DNA of 64,000 nt from Thermoleophilales bacterium (GCA_020636895.1 JACJWZ010000002.1:186001-250000), one strand, 5' to 3'. Positions 1-12,839 are shown, counted from the stretch's first letter. The notes: generated by a model from the sequence alone, not told the origin. Numbers and translations: made by a program.

Positions 1-815
1 GTGTGGGCATTGCGGACCTTCACCCGGCCCTTGAAGTAGTCGAGCATGTCGCGCTCCGCCGGCAGGCCGGCGAAACGGCGCAACTCGGAGTACGTGCGGC
101 GGCGGCCGTCATCGCTGACGAGATCGTCGAGGCTGACCGCGTGCACTCGATCGGCACCGACCGCGCGCACGCCGGAGTCGATGCGGCGGATCCTCCCCTC
201 CCACCACTCGAGGCCCTGGTCCATCGTCCGCGGGTAGGCGAGCCAGCGGGCCTGCCCGACGCGGGATGCGGCGACGTCGCGGCCGTCGCGGACGACGTGG
301 ACGAAGCGCGCCTCAGGGAACAGCTCGCCCAGCGTCCCGGCCTCCGCGACGGTGTCGCAGCTCTGCTCGATCAGCCCCGACTTCGACCACTCCGTCGCGA
401 GCGGCCACAGCAGATCGAAGAAGAGCTGACGCAGCGCGGCCTCGGGCTCGGTGCCGAAGCGCCGCAGAAAGGACTTGCTGGCGGCGTCGAGACGAGCCTT
501 CGGGACGTAGCGGTGGATGCCGCGGAAGGTGAAGCGCCTCGCCTCGAAGTTGCGCCACCAGTGGTGGCGGAGGCGGTAGATGAAGAGCTCCGGCCCTGTG
601 CGGCCGGCGAGCACGTCGGGGTAGCCGCCTGGGTCGGTGTGGAAGCGGGCCTCGTTAGGGACCTTGCGGTAGCTCGAATGGTTGCCGAGGATCTTGGAGA
701 CCACGTGGGTGCCGGAGCGGCCGGTGCCACCGACGAACAGGATCGGCACGGGCTCCGGCGAATCGGCTTTGAGCCCGGCGGTCGGCGGGGCCTCGGTTTC
801 GAGTCCAGTGGTCAT
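1..815 (-). CDS. Sulfotransferase family protein, C-terminus cut by window edge
   Basis: About 271 codons are visible from an ATG at 815 down to the window edge with no stop, so the C-terminus lies outside. Near the N-terminus the protein reads PILFVGGTGRSGTHVVSKIL, the 5'-phosphosulfate-binding P-loop of PAPS-dependent sulfotransferases (G-R-S-G-T). Further in, FVHVVRDGRDVAASR matches the 3'-phosphate-binding motif (R-D-x-R/x-D). Both are seen directly; the family assignment follows from them. Such proteins transfer sulfate from PAPS to a lipid, glycan or small metabolite; the acceptor cannot be told. It lies downstream of ftsB on the same strand, but a 96-bp gap containing a hairpin makes it probably a separate unit. 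Confidence 0.8.
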   Translation of the reverse strand, partial: MTTGLETEAPPTAGLKADSPEPVPILFVGGTGRSGTHVVSKILGNHSSYRKVPNEARFHTDPGGYPDVLAGRTGPELFIYRLRHHWWRNFEARRFTFRGIHRYVPKARLDAASKSFLRRFGTEPEAALRQLFFDLLWPLATEWSKSGLIEQSCDTVAEAGTLGELFPEARFVHVVRDGRDVAASRVGQARWLAYPRTMDQGLEWWEGRIRRIDSGVRAVGADRVHAVSLDDLVSDDGRRRTYSELRRFAGLPAERDMLDYFKGRVKVRNAH

Positions 816-849
816 GAGTGTGTGGCTGCGGGAGCTGAAGGTGGACGCT

Positions 850-866
850 ACCCGTCGCCGACGGGT
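850..866 (-). terminator. Short hairpin between ftsB and the sulfotransferase gene
   Basis: A perfect 7-bp stem (ACCCGTC / GACGGGT) closes a 3-nt loop just after the ftsB stop, followed by a second GC-rich stem-like stretch near 868-884. There is no U-run. It fits a GC-rich actinobacterial terminator for ftsB, but this is inference from structure only. Confidence 0.35.
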
Positions 867-911
867 GCGCGGGGCCACCCGCGGGCGCCCGATTCTAGAG
901 GTTCGGTGCGG

Positions 912-1253
912 CTACTTGAGGCCGTCGACGACGAAGGCCTGCTCGCCCGGGCCGACCAGGCCGAGCTTGCGCGCCTCGGTGGTCTCCGCGGCGGGCTGCC
1001 GCAGCGTCGCCGCCTGGCGGACCAGCGTCTCGTTCTCGGCCTTGAGCTCGCCCAGCCGGGTCTGTGCGTCCTTGGACTCCCGCCAGGTCGAGAACAGGTT
1101 GATCGCGGGTGAGACGTAGCTGAGCCCGACCGCGATCAGGACGAGGACGAGGGCCACGCGGCCGATGCGGTCCCAGCGAACCCCCGTCAGGCGGCTGGAG
1201 CGGCGCGGCGCGACGCGAGCGCGGTAGCGGGGTCGTGCCGTTGCGGTGGCCAT
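912..1253 (-). CDS. Septum formation initiator, FtsB/DivIC family
   Basis: A 113-residue protein with a basic N-terminal tail, one membrane segment at about residues 31-52, and then an extracytoplasmic helix likely to form a coiled coil (residues ~58-95, ending in a short C-terminal tail). This is the bitopic layout of FtsB/DivIC proteins, which join FtsL and FtsQ/DivIB in the division complex. The ATG at 1253 is chosen because the longer reading upstream is low-complexity and lacks homology features. Its place next to eno (separated only by a plsC gene on the other strand) matches the actinobacterial eno-divIC order, which strengthens the call. With plsC in between, ftsB must have its own promoter in 1254-1361. 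Confidence 0.8.
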   Translation of the reverse strand: MATATARPRYRARVAPRRSSRLTGVRWDRIGRVALVLVLIAVGLSYVSPAINLFSTWRESKDAQTRLGELKAENETLVRQAATLRQPAAETTEARKLGLVGPGEQAFVVDGLK

Positions 1254-1349
1254 CGGGGCCCGCTTCGACGCCGGTGATCCGACCCCTCCCAGCCCCCCGC
1301 AAGTGGTGTTGCACACCGACCCCCTAGCCCCGTCCGGCGACGTCGCGCG

Positions 1350-1355
1350 TAGTGT
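1350..1355 (+). promoter_or_regulatory. Candidate -10 (TAGTGT) of a leaderless plsC promoter
   Basis: TAGTGT lies exactly 6 nt before the ATG at 1362, the spacing expected if transcription starts at the start codon. The same arrangement recurs before several other genes in the window. No convincing -35 is seen. Confidence 0.4.
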
Positions 1356-1361
1356 TGGCCC

Positions 1362-2093
1362 ATGGCCGATCCGGCGCAGGGAGGGAGCGGCGAGCTGCGG
1401 CCGCAGGCCTACCGCGACGAGCGGCCTGCCGAGGCGATGGATGCCGTCCACGAGTACGCCCGCACGCACGAGCCCGGCTGGACCTACCCGGCCGTCCGGG
1501 TCGTCATGGGCCCGCCCGCCCTGCTCCTCTACCGAGTCCGCGCCTGCGGCCTCGAGAACGTGCCCGCCGGGGGACCGATGATCCTCGCGCCGAACCACTT
1601 CTCGAACTTCGACCACTTCTTCGTCGGCGTGCGGCTGCGGCGCGAGATCCGGTTCATGGCCAAGTCCCAGCTCTTCGGCCCCGGGAGGAACCGCGCGCTC
1701 GACTACCTGTTCCGCAACGCGGGACATTTCCCGGTGCGGCGGGGCTACGACGACCAGGAGGCGTTCGTCACCGCCGCCTCGATCCTCGAACGAGGAGGCT
1801 GCGTGGGCATCTACGCGGAGGGCGGGCGCTCGCGCAGCGGCGAGCTCGGAGAGCCGCGCCGCGGGGTCGGCCGGATCGCGCTCGAGTCAGGCGCGCCCGT
1901 CGTCCCGGCCGCGATCCACGGCTCCGCCGAAGTGCGCGGCTGGCGCAGCGGCCGCTTCCCGCGGATCAGCGTCGCCTACGGCGAGCCGCTCACGTTCCCG
2001 GTCGAGCTGGACGCCTCACGCGATCGCCAGCAGCAGGTGGCCGAGGAGATCTTCGACCGCGTGCGGGCGCTCTACGGCGAGCTCGGAGCTTGA
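1362..2093 (+). CDS. 1-acyl-sn-glycerol-3-phosphate acyltransferase family (PlsC-like)
   Basis: A 243-residue protein carrying the acyltransferase signature NHFSNFDHFF (HX4D, His79/Asp84) and the second block EGGRSRSG (Glu153-Ser157), followed by VPAAIHGS. These residues bind the acyl donor and glycerol-3-phosphate-like acceptor in the PlsC/LPLAT family, so it probably acylates lysophosphatidate or a related lipid at the membrane face. There is no obvious N-terminal transmembrane helix. The ATG at 1362 is preceded by a leaderless-type -10. It lies on the opposite strand to the eno-ftsB block and looks inserted there. The exact acceptor is not determined. Confidence 0.8.
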   Translation: MADPAQGGSGELRPQAYRDERPAEAMDAVHEYARTHEPGWTYPAVRVVMGPPALLLYRVRACGLENVPAGGPMILAPNHFSNFDHFFVGVRLRREIRFMAKSQLFGPGRNRALDYLFRNAGHFPVRRGYDDQEAFVTAASILERGGCVGIYAEGGRSRSGELGEPRRGVGRIALESGAPVVPAAIHGSAEVRGWRSGRFPRISVAYGEPLTFPVELDASRDRQQQVAEEIFDRVRALYGELGA

Positions 2094-2179
2094 GCCGGGA
2101 GACCGCGGCGGGCCTGCCCCACATCGGCAGCCGAGCGGCCTTGCCGCCACGACAGCTCGCAGCCTTTCGTATTTCTCGC

Positions 2180-2224
2180 CGAGTGGTTCAACCTGGCGAC
2201 CACACCGCCAGGTGGTGCCACTCG
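2180..2224. terminator. Long imperfect hairpin between the convergent plsC and eno genes
   Basis: Two 19-nt arms (2180-2198 and 2206-2224) match at 16 of 19 positions around a 7-nt loop, starting CGAGTGG and ending CCACTCG. The arm segment AACCTGGCG is repeated again at about 2240. It sits between two convergent stop codons, the usual place for a bidirectional terminator. The rest of 2094-2285 shows nothing else. Confidence 0.45.
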
Positions 2225-2285
2225 ACGATAAGTGAGCCCAACCTGGCGCCGCACCCTCAGGCCAAGGGGCGGCGCGGGGGAAGGA

Positions 2286-3587
<1,302 letters not shown>

Positions 3588-3603
3588 GGGGTCGCGGAGT
3601 CAA

Positions 3604-4362
3604 TCACGACTCGGCGACGGTCGCCCGGAAGCGCTCCGCCGCCGCCCGCAACGCCAGCTCGGGATCGCTGCGCAGGCGGCGCGCGACGTCCACCGTCGCG
3701 AACAGAAGCTCTCCGACGGCCGCGTCGACCTCGTCTCGCAGACCGGTCTCGTCCTCGGGTCCCGCCTGCGCGCCGGCGGCCTCGAGCTCGCCGAGCCGGC
3801 TGGCGAGCTCGGCGATCTCGGCCAGCGTGGCAGCGCCGTCTGCGGAGCCGACGAGCCCGAGGTCGGCGCCCTCGGGCGCCCGCGAGAGCGCCCGCCGCTG
3901 CAGCTTGCGGGCGTGCAGCAGCGCCGGCAGGTTCTCGGGGACGTCGGCGAAGAGGCCGTCGCGGCCTTCCTGCTCACGCTTGATCCGATCCCAGTTGCCG
4001 AGGACCTCGCGGGCGTCCTTCGCCTCGGCGTCGCCGAAGACGTGCGGGTGGCGCCGGATCAGCTTCGTGCGCGTGCCGTCGGCGACTTCCGCGAGGGTGC
4101 CGGCGCCGCGCTCCTCGAGCAGCAGGGACAGGAAGTGGACCTGGAAGAGGACGTCGCCGAGCTCGTCGAGAAGCTTGGCGTCGTCACCCGAGCTCGCGGC
4201 GTCGGCGAGCTCGTAGGACTCCTCGACCGTGTGCGGGACGATCGAGCGCTCGTCCTGGACCCGGTCCCAGGGGCACTCGCGCCGCAGGCGGCGGGTGATC
4301 TCGTCGAGCCTGGCGACGGCCTCGCCGCCCGGGCGGGCGCGCTCGGCGTCGGCGTCCCCCAC
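3604..4362 (-). CDS. mazG: MazG nucleoside triphosphate pyrophosphohydrolase
   Basis: A 252-residue all-alpha NTP pyrophosphohydrolase. The metal site is visible as VEESYEL (Glu47, Glu48, Glu51) followed by LLDELGDVLFQ (Glu67, Asp70), the EExxE...ExxD pattern of the family. The CPWDRVQ motif at residues 30-36 is typical of the MazG N-terminal domain. Family members hydrolyse NTPs, including damaged ones, to NMP and pyrophosphate. The GTG start shares its first base with the last base of the upstream TAG stop, so translation is probably coupled to the foldase gene. The C-terminal copy of the MazG fold is divergent. Confidence 0.92.
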   Translation of the reverse strand: MGDADAERARPGGEAVARLDEITRRLRRECPWDRVQDERSIVPHTVEESYELADAASSGDDAKLLDELGDVLFQVHFLSLLLEERGAGTLAEVADGTRTKLIRRHPHVFGDAEAKDAREVLGNWDRIKREQEGRDGLFADVPENLPALLHARKLQRRALSRAPEGADLGLVGSADGAATLAEIAELASRLGELEAAGAQAGPEDETGLRDEVDAAVGELLFATVDVARRLRSDPELALRAAAERFRATVAES

Positions 4363-5756
4363 TACGGGGTCGTCGTCGGCGGCGTCGTCGTCCCGGTGGT
4401 GCCGGCCGCGCCGCTCGGGATCGTCGTCGCGCCGGCAGGCAGGGCGGAGGTGTCGTCCGCCGGGAGCTGGACGCCCGCGCCGGGACCCTGCGGAAGGTCG
4501 CCCTGCGTCGGCTGGTAGCCGCTCGGGAAGCTCAACGGGATCTCGGAGGTGCCGGGCTCGATCGGCTGGGTCGACTGCACCGGAGGCGGCACCGGCTCAC
4601 CCTCGGCGGGCTCGGTCTCGGGCGCCACGTAGCCGGCGCAGAACTCCGAGTCGGCGGCGGAGGTGCAGTAGGTGCGCGCGGTCCACTTCTCGAAGAAGCT
4701 CTTCTGGAAGTCGTAGAAGACCTGCTGCTGGCGGTTGTTGACGATCGACGCGGTGATCTGCTGCTTGAGCTGGTCGTCCAGCGGCTGCGTCTTGCCCGGG
4801 GTGTCCTTCGTCACCTGCAGCAGCAGGAAGCCGCGGTCACCGGTGTCGATCGGGCCCACGAGCTCCTTCACGGGAGCGTCGAAGATCTGGTCCTCGTAGG
4901 GCGAAGGCGTCGCCGACCCCTGCTCGACGGGCTGCGGAAGCTGGCCGCCGTTGGCGTTCGAGGTCTGATCCTGCGAGTACTTCTTGGCGACCTTCGTCCA
5001 GGTGTCGTCGGAGAGGTCGCCCTTCTCGAGCTCCGCCTTCGCGGCGTTGATCTTGTCCTCTGAGGTGTTGAGGATGATGCGCGCGGTGCGGGTCGGCGGG
5101 GTCGTGAACCCGCCCTCGGCGACCGTCTTGTCCTTCGCCGTGTCGTAGTAAGCCTGGACGTCGTGGTCGCTCACCCCGTAGTGGTCGGCGAGCTTCTGCG
5201 TCTGCTCCTCGGGGGTCAGCTGCGCCAGATCGTCGGGCAGCGACTGCGACCCCGGAGCGGCCTCGGCCAGGAGCTTGTCCTGCAGGAGCTGGTCGCGGAT
5301 CCCGTCGAGGACCTCCTGCTCGGTCAGATCCTGCTGCTTGAGGATCTTCTCGAGGTCCTTCTGGTTCTTGATCCCGGCCTGCTTCTTCTGCGCCTCGTAC
5401 TCGTCCTGGACGTCGGAGTCGTCGACGGTGATGCCGCGCTCCTCGGCCTCACCGCGGACCCAGATCGGCAGCACGAGGCCCTGCATCACCTGACCGACGA
5501 GCTGCGCGTACTGGTCGTCGTTCGGATCCGGCACCTGCTGCAGGCCGAGCGACTGCGCGCCCTGCTTCATCGCCGCGTCGAAGTCGTCCTGGCTGATGGT
5601 GCCGTTGTCGACCCCGTCGACGATGGCGACGTCGCCGCTCGGGACGGCGGGGTCGCTGAAGCCTGTCGTGGTCGCCGTGACCACGAGCGCGACGATGATC
5701 GCGATCGCAAACGCGACGGCGACCCGGACCTTGGTTCGGCGGGATGCATTCCTCAC
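4362..5756 (-). CDS. Membrane-anchored SurA/PpiC-type peptidyl-prolyl isomerase
   Basis: A 464-residue protein. One membrane segment at residues ~12-32 has no clear cleavage site, so it is probably a signal anchor with the rest outside the membrane. A SurA-N-like helical region (~45-185) is followed by a parvulin-like domain (~200-340) with the typical FTTPPTRTARIIL opening, a GGQLPQ block and the late RGFLLLQVTKD strand. The last ~80 residues are Pro/Thr/Gly-rich. Parvulins speed cis/trans proline isomerisation and chaperone secreted proteins. It starts with GTG and lies between mfd and mazG, all on one strand, in an apparent operon. Confidence 0.82.
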   Translation of the reverse strand: MRNASRRTKVRVAVAFAIAIIVALVVTATTTGFSDPAVPSGDVAIVDGVDNGTISQDDFDAAMKQGAQSLGLQQVPDPNDDQYAQLVGQVMQGLVLPIWVRGEAEERGITVDDSDVQDEYEAQKKQAGIKNQKDLEKILKQQDLTEQEVLDGIRDQLLQDKLLAEAAPGSQSLPDDLAQLTPEEQTQKLADHYGVSDHDVQAYYDTAKDKTVAEGGFTTPPTRTARIILNTSEDKINAAKAELEKGDLSDDTWTKVAKKYSQDQTSNANGGQLPQPVEQGSATPSPYEDQIFDAPVKELVGPIDTGDRGFLLLQVTKDTPGKTQPLDDQLKQQITASIVNNRQQQVFYDFQKSFFEKWTARTYCTSAADSEFCAGYVAPETEPAEGEPVPPPVQSTQPIEPGTSEIPLSFPSGYQPTQGDLPQGPGAGVQLPADDTSALPAGATTIPSGAAGTTGTTTPPTTTP

Positions 5757-5806
5757 GGTCGCGGAACTCTAGCGATGCGGCGGCGGCTGCTCCGCCGCTT
5801 CGGCGC

Positions 5807-9244
<3,438 letters not shown>

Positions 9245-9295
9245 GCCGCTACTTGTACAGAGGCCGCCGCGGAGACCGGCCGGCGGCGGGCGGAC

Positions 9296-9340
9296 GTGTC
9301 ACCGAGAAACGGTGAATGGGTCCACTTCCGGGTGACAGGT
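9296..9340. repeat. 45-bp quasi-palindromic dispersed repeat, copy 1
   Basis: This 45-bp element begins GTGTCACC and ends GGTGACAGGT, so its ends are inverted repeats. Compared as reverse complement with the element at 49296-49340 it matches at 36 of 45 positions, with the outer 12 and 13 bases perfect. It lies in the 165-bp gap between the crotonase stop and the mfd start. It looks like a small mobile or extragenic palindromic element. Confidence 0.7.
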
Positions 9341-9409
9341 GCCCGGCGGATAGGTACCCGAGGAGGTCTGAGGCCAACTTCCGCAGGAGCTCCGTTCTCC
9401 CCCAGGAGC

Positions 9410-10135
9410 TCAGTCCCGGTAGCCAAGCCCCTTGCCCTCGGCCTGCCACGCGACCTGGCCCTCACCCTCCGACTTCGAGCGGCCCTCGATGTCGTCCCAC
9501 TCGTGGAGCATGCGCTTGATCCGGGCGACCGACTCCGGCGGGTGCGCCGCGACCTGGCCGGCGAGCTGCAACGCCGCCTCCTCGGTGCGGGGAGCTGAGA
9601 CCACCTTGTGGACGAGGCCCCAGCGGTGCGCCTCGTCGACCGCGATCTCCTTCGAGGTGATGAGCAGGTACTTGGCGACCGAGAGGCCGCAGAGGGTGAC
9701 GAGGCGTGCGGGCCCGACGGGGACGCCGAGGCCGGCGCCGGGGAAGCGCAGGCGCAGGTTCGAGCCGCCGACGCGGAGGTCGCAGGCGACCGCGATCTCG
9801 GCCCCGCCGCCGACGACGGCGCCGTGGCAGACGGCGACGGTCGGCTTCGGGAAGCCGACGAGATCGTCGTAGAGGTCGGCGAAGAGCTGCATGCGGCGGA
9901 CCGCGCCTTCGCGATCGAGGTCCTCGCGGACGTCGGCACCGGCGCTGAGGCCCATGTGGTCGGTGGAGGAGACGACGAGGACGCGCGCGTTCTCGTCCTC
10001 GCGGGCGGCGGCGACGTGGCCGAGCAGCTCCTCGAGCATCGCGGTGTTGATCGCGTTGCGGGAGTCGGGGCGGTCGAGCTGCAGCAGCGCGATCCCGTTG
10101 TCGTCGACGTCGTAGTTGGTCAGCAGGTCACTCAT
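9410..10135 (-). CDS. Crotonase-family protein (enoyl-CoA hydratase/isomerase-like)
   Basis: A 241-residue crotonase-fold protein. The oxyanion-hole segments are seen as SAGADVRED and HGAVVGGGAEIAVACD. The first catalytic glutamate of enoyl-CoA hydratases (in GGGAE) is kept. The second, normally in a QPE motif, falls in RFPGAGLGVP and appears to be glycine. It is therefore probably not a standard hydratase; an isomerase, hydrolase or decarboxylase of the same superfamily is as likely. The start overlaps the end of pth by 8 bp, so the two are probably translated together, though no functional link is evident. Confidence 0.8.
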   Translation of the reverse strand: MSDLLTNYDVDDNGIALLQLDRPDSRNAINTAMLEELLGHVAAAREDENARVLVVSSTDHMGLSAGADVREDLDREGAVRRMQLFADLYDDLVGFPKPTVAVCHGAVVGGGAEIAVACDLRVGGSNLRLRFPGAGLGVPVGPARLVTLCGLSVAKYLLITSKEIAVDEAHRWGLVHKVVSAPRTEEAALQLAGQVAAHPPESVARIKRMLHEWDDIEGRSKSEGEGQVAWQAEGKGLGYRD

Positions 10136-10754
10136 CCGAGTCGTCTTCTCCTTCTTCGCTCAGGCGATCGACAAGTCTCTCCGTCTCGCGGGCGGCGTCC
10201 TCGATCAGACCGCGAACGGCATCCTGGCCCTCGTTGAAGCGGCCGAGGACCCAGGCGGAGACGATCTCGGGATCGGTGGAGTCGGGGCGGTCGACGCCGA
10301 CGCGCACGCGCCAGAAGTCGCGGCTTCCGAGCCCGCGGTCGAGGCTCTTGAGGCCGTTGTGGCCGGCGACTCCGCCGCCCAGCTTGGTGCGGATCTCGCC
10401 GAACGGGATGTCGATCTCGTCGTGGATCGCGATCACCCGATCGAGCTCGACCCCGAGGGATCCGCGGGCGGGGCCGGCCGAGTTGCCGGACTCGTTCATG
10501 TACGTCTGTGGGAGCAGGATCGCGACTCGCGGGCCGCCGGGCCGGATCCGGCCTTCCGCGATCAGGCCGCCGAAGCGCTTGCGGGCACGGGGAAGCTCCC
10601 ACGTGCAGCTGAGCGCGTCGGCGACGTCGAAGCCGATGTTGTGGCGGGTGCCCGCATAGCGGTTCCCGGGGTTGCCGAGTCCGACGATGAGGAAGTCGGC
10701 GGAGCCGGAGGAGCTGCCGGATCGGCCGCCGGACCGACGGCCGAAGGGTGCCAC
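10128..10754 (-). CDS. pth: Peptidyl-tRNA hydrolase
   Basis: Releases tRNA from prematurely dropped peptidyl-tRNA. The 208-residue protein has the catalytic set in VGLGNPGNRYAGTRHNIGF (Asn28, catalytic His38), LLPQTYMNESG and IHDEIDIPFGEIRTKLGGG (catalytic Asp), then the AGHNGLKSLDRGLGS block. The first ~20 residues are a Gly/Ser-rich extension and the last ~10 are acidic. It lies 6 bp after rplY, the classic ctc-pth pair. Confidence 0.96.
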   Translation of the reverse strand: MAPFGRRSGGRSGSSSGSADFLIVGLGNPGNRYAGTRHNIGFDVADALSCTWELPRARKRFGGLIAEGRIRPGGPRVAILLPQTYMNESGNSAGPARGSLGVELDRVIAIHDEIDIPFGEIRTKLGGGVAGHNGLKSLDRGLGSRDFWRVRVGVDRPDSTDPEIVSAWVLGRFNEGQDAVRGLIEDAARETERLVDRLSEEGEDDSDE

Positions 10755-10760
10755 GGGGCC

Positions 10761-11459
10761 TTAGCCCTCGTCGCCGGAGTCGTCCCCGTCGCCGGAGTCG
10801 CCGTCGCCGGAGCCCTCGCCCTCGGATTCGCCCTCTGCCTCGGCCTCGCCGATGACCTCGGTCTCCTCCTCGACCTCCGTCTCCTCCTCGACGATCTTCG
10901 GCGGGTTGAGGGTCGCGATCGTGACCTCCTCGGGCGAGTCGGCGACGAACTTGACGCCCTCGGGCGCGGTGATGGTGTCGAGCTGGACGGTGTCGCCGAT
11001 GATCATCTCGGAGACGACCACCTCGATCTGGTCGGGGATCGCGGTCGGCAGCGCCTCGATCGTGATCTCGCGCGTGACGTGCTCGAGGATCCCGCCCTCC
11101 TTGACGCCGGGCGAGTCGTCGGTGCCGACGAGCACGATCTCGACGTCGGCCTGGATCTCCTGGTTGAGGTCGACCTGCTGGCAGTCGAGGTGGATCAGGT
11201 GACCGCGGACCGGGTGGCGCTGCTCCTCCTTGACGACGACGGGAACGGCGCCGGAGCCCTCGATCTCGAGGTCGAAGAGCGCGTGGCCCTCGGCGATGAA
11301 CAGGCCGAGGTCGTGGGCGTCCGCCTGGAAGGGACGCGCCGCTTCGCCGTTCGTGTAGACGACGCCGGGAACCTGTCCCTCGCGGCGGAGGCGGCGGCTG
11401 GTGCGGGAGCCGAACGACGTACGCTCGGCTGCCTTGAAGGTGGGGCGATCAGAAGCCAT
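10761..11459 (-). CDS. rplY: Ribosomal protein L25 / general stress protein Ctc
   Basis: A 232-residue long-form (CTC/TL5-type) L25 that binds 5S rRNA. The N-terminal L25 domain opens with FKAAERTSFGSRTSRRLRRE and PGVVYTNGE; the C-terminal TL5-like beta domain follows from ~95, with VPVVVKEEQRHPVRGHLIHL at the join. The tail after ~185 is a run of Glu/Gly/Asp repeats, unusually acidic for a ribosomal protein. The ATG at 11459 is preferred over an upstream extension because it starts at the family's usual position. Upstream lies a large hairpin separating it from the GDPD gene. Confidence 0.94.
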   Translation of the reverse strand: MASDRPTFKAAERTSFGSRTSRRLRREGQVPGVVYTNGEAARPFQADAHDLGLFIAEGHALFDLEIEGSGAVPVVVKEEQRHPVRGHLIHLDCQQVDLNQEIQADVEIVLVGTDDSPGVKEGGILEHVTREITIEALPTAIPDQIEVVVSEMIIGDTVQLDTITAPEGVKFVADSPEEVTIATLNPPKIVEEETEVEEETEVIGEAEAEGESEGEGSGDGDSGDGDDSGDEG

Positions 11460-11519
11460 GCGGCGGTGCAGAGTAGCGACTCTGGGGAGCGCGAAGTGTT
11501 GGGAGCGCCCCAGAACCCA

Positions 11520-11567
11520 TCGAACGTCCCGCACTGGGCGCCATGGCGCCTACTCCGGGACGTTCGA
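11520..11567. terminator. Nested perfect inverted repeat overlapping the GDPD stop codon
   Basis: Perfect 12-bp arms (11520-11531, TCGAACGTCCCG, and 11556-11567) enclose a second perfect 14-bp palindrome GGCGCCATGGCGCC at 11537-11550. The outer right arm encodes the last GDPD codons, and the stop falls in the middle. It may end GDPD transcription before rplY or act as a protein-binding palindrome. There is no U-run. Confidence 0.5.
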
Positions 11568-12338
11568 CGTCCGTCCGGGGGTCAGCAGGAGCCGCGGGTC
11601 GTTGGAGACGATCCCGTCGACTCCCATCCGCTGCAGCTCGGCGATGCGGACGGGCTCGTCGACCGTCCAGCAGATCAGCTCGATGCCGAGCTCGCGCGTG
11701 ACGGCGACGATCTCGGGGCTCGCGAGCCGGTGGAAGAGCCAGATGGCGCCGGCCCCGATCTCAGGCGCGCGGCGGCGGGCCTCCTGCGGGAACCGGGCGC
11801 GCATCCGCGCCAGCGCGGCGGCCACGAAGGGCTTCAGCAGCGGCTTGCGATCGTAGGGCCGCGTCACCAGCGGATAGGTCCAGCCGAGCCGCAGGTCGGG
11901 CTCGAGCGCGCGGATCGCGGACAGCGTCTCCGTGTACATGGTCGAGACCATCGCTCGCTCGATCAGGTCCCGCTCGCGCAGCGCCGCGGTGATCTCGGGC
12001 TCGCGACCCCGCAGCTTGATGTCGAGGTCGATCTCGACCCGGTCGAGGGGCGGACGGGTGAAGGCGTCGAGCGCGTCGGCCAGCGTCAGATGGGGGCGCG
12101 AGGCGGCGTCCTCCCAGTCGTGAGCGACGACGAGCGGCGAACGTTCGGCCTCCGGGGCCTCAGGCCGCCCGTCGGCGAGCCAGAGGACGTCGAACTCGAT
12201 CGTGTCGACCCCGATCTCCACGGCCCGCTCGAAGCTGGCGACCGTGTTGCCGTGGACGAGGGCGTCAGCACCCTTGTGGCCGACGCGCCGGAAGCGGCGC
12301 TCCTCCCCGGCCGGCGCTGGCACGGGCGTGGCGCTCAA
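11550..12338 (-). CDS. Glycerophosphodiester phosphodiesterase
   Basis: A 262-residue GDPD-type TIM barrel. The catalytic block is plain: RVGHKGAD (His, Lys in place of the usual Arg of HRG), GNTVASFERAVEIGVDTIEFDV (quoted here only in part: the Asn-Thr, Glu and Asp metal ligands) and VVAHDWED. The C-terminal ELICWTVDEP and GVDGIVSNDP strands match the family. It hydrolyses glycerophosphodiesters to glycerol-3-phosphate and alcohol. No signal peptide is seen, so it is probably cytoplasmic. It starts with TTG overlapping the upstream stop (TTGA), which implies coupling to the preceding small membrane protein. Confidence 0.86.
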   Translation of the reverse strand: MSATPVPAPAGEERRFRRVGHKGADALVHGNTVASFERAVEIGVDTIEFDVLWLADGRPEAPEAERSPLVVAHDWEDAASRPHLTLADALDAFTRPPLDRVEIDLDIKLRGREPEITAALRERDLIERAMVSTMYTETLSAIRALEPDLRLGWTYPLVTRPYDRKPLLKPFVAAALARMRARFPQEARRRAPEIGAGAIWLFHRLASPEIVAVTRELGIELICWTVDEPVRIAELQRMGVDGIVSNDPRLLLTPGRTSNVPE

Positions 12339-12838
12339 TCGAGCTCGGGCTCGGGCTCGTCGTCCCCGGGGTCCTCGGGGTCCTCGCCGCCGGCCTTGCG
12401 GCCGAGCCGCTCGGGGGCGGGACGGCGGCGCGAGGCGACGAGGCGCTCCCGGGCCTGCTCGCGGCTCCGCTCGGAGGCGGCACGCTCGCGGCTCGGCTCG
12501 GATGTGGCGCGCTCCCGGCTCCGCTCGGGGGCCGCCTGCTCCCGACCGGGCTCGGCCGCGGGGCCTAGCCGCTCGAGCCGATCGGTGACGAGGAGGCGGA
12601 GGATCGCGCCGAGACCGGCGAGCACGCCGGCGGCGGCGACGCCCCAGGCGAGCGAGGCGAGGGCGGCGACGCCGCGGCCCTGGCGCTCGACGTCCTCGAA
12701 CAGCGGCAGCGCATCATCTGAGCCGGCGATGATGATCGCGCCGACGATGCCGAGCACGAGGACGACGCCGGCGGCCCAGACGAGCGCGCGCCCGAGCTGC
12801 TCGTAGCCCTCGAGGGTGGTTCGGTTCATGGCGGGCAC
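12335..12838 (-). CDS. Small membrane protein with charged repetitive tail, unknown function
   Basis: Not recognised. The protein is 167 residues from a GTG at 12838 or 164 from an ATG at 12829. It has two hydrophobic segments (~17-39 and ~55-83) and then a long charged C-terminal tail in which SRER-like units recur (SRERAT, SRERAA, SREQAR), ending in an acidic stretch. The tail is probably cytoplasmic. It lies between an MFS transporter and a GDPD gene with overlapping or abutting ends, so the three may form one transcript. Confidence 0.6.
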   Translation of the reverse strand: MPAMNRTTLEGYEQLGRALVWAAGVVLVLGIVGAIIIAGSDDALPLFEDVERQGRGVAALASLAWGVAAAGVLAGLGAILRLLVTDRLERLGPAAEPGREQAAPERSRERATSEPSRERAASERSREQARERLVASRRRPAPERLGRKAGGEDPEDPGDDEPEPELD

Positions 12839-12839
12839 C

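Noticed and set aside
10116..12806. Long open frame of 896 codons on the plus strand
   Set aside because: It is opposite pth, rplY, GDPD and the small membrane protein, all clearly coding; long antisense frames are common in GC-rich DNA.
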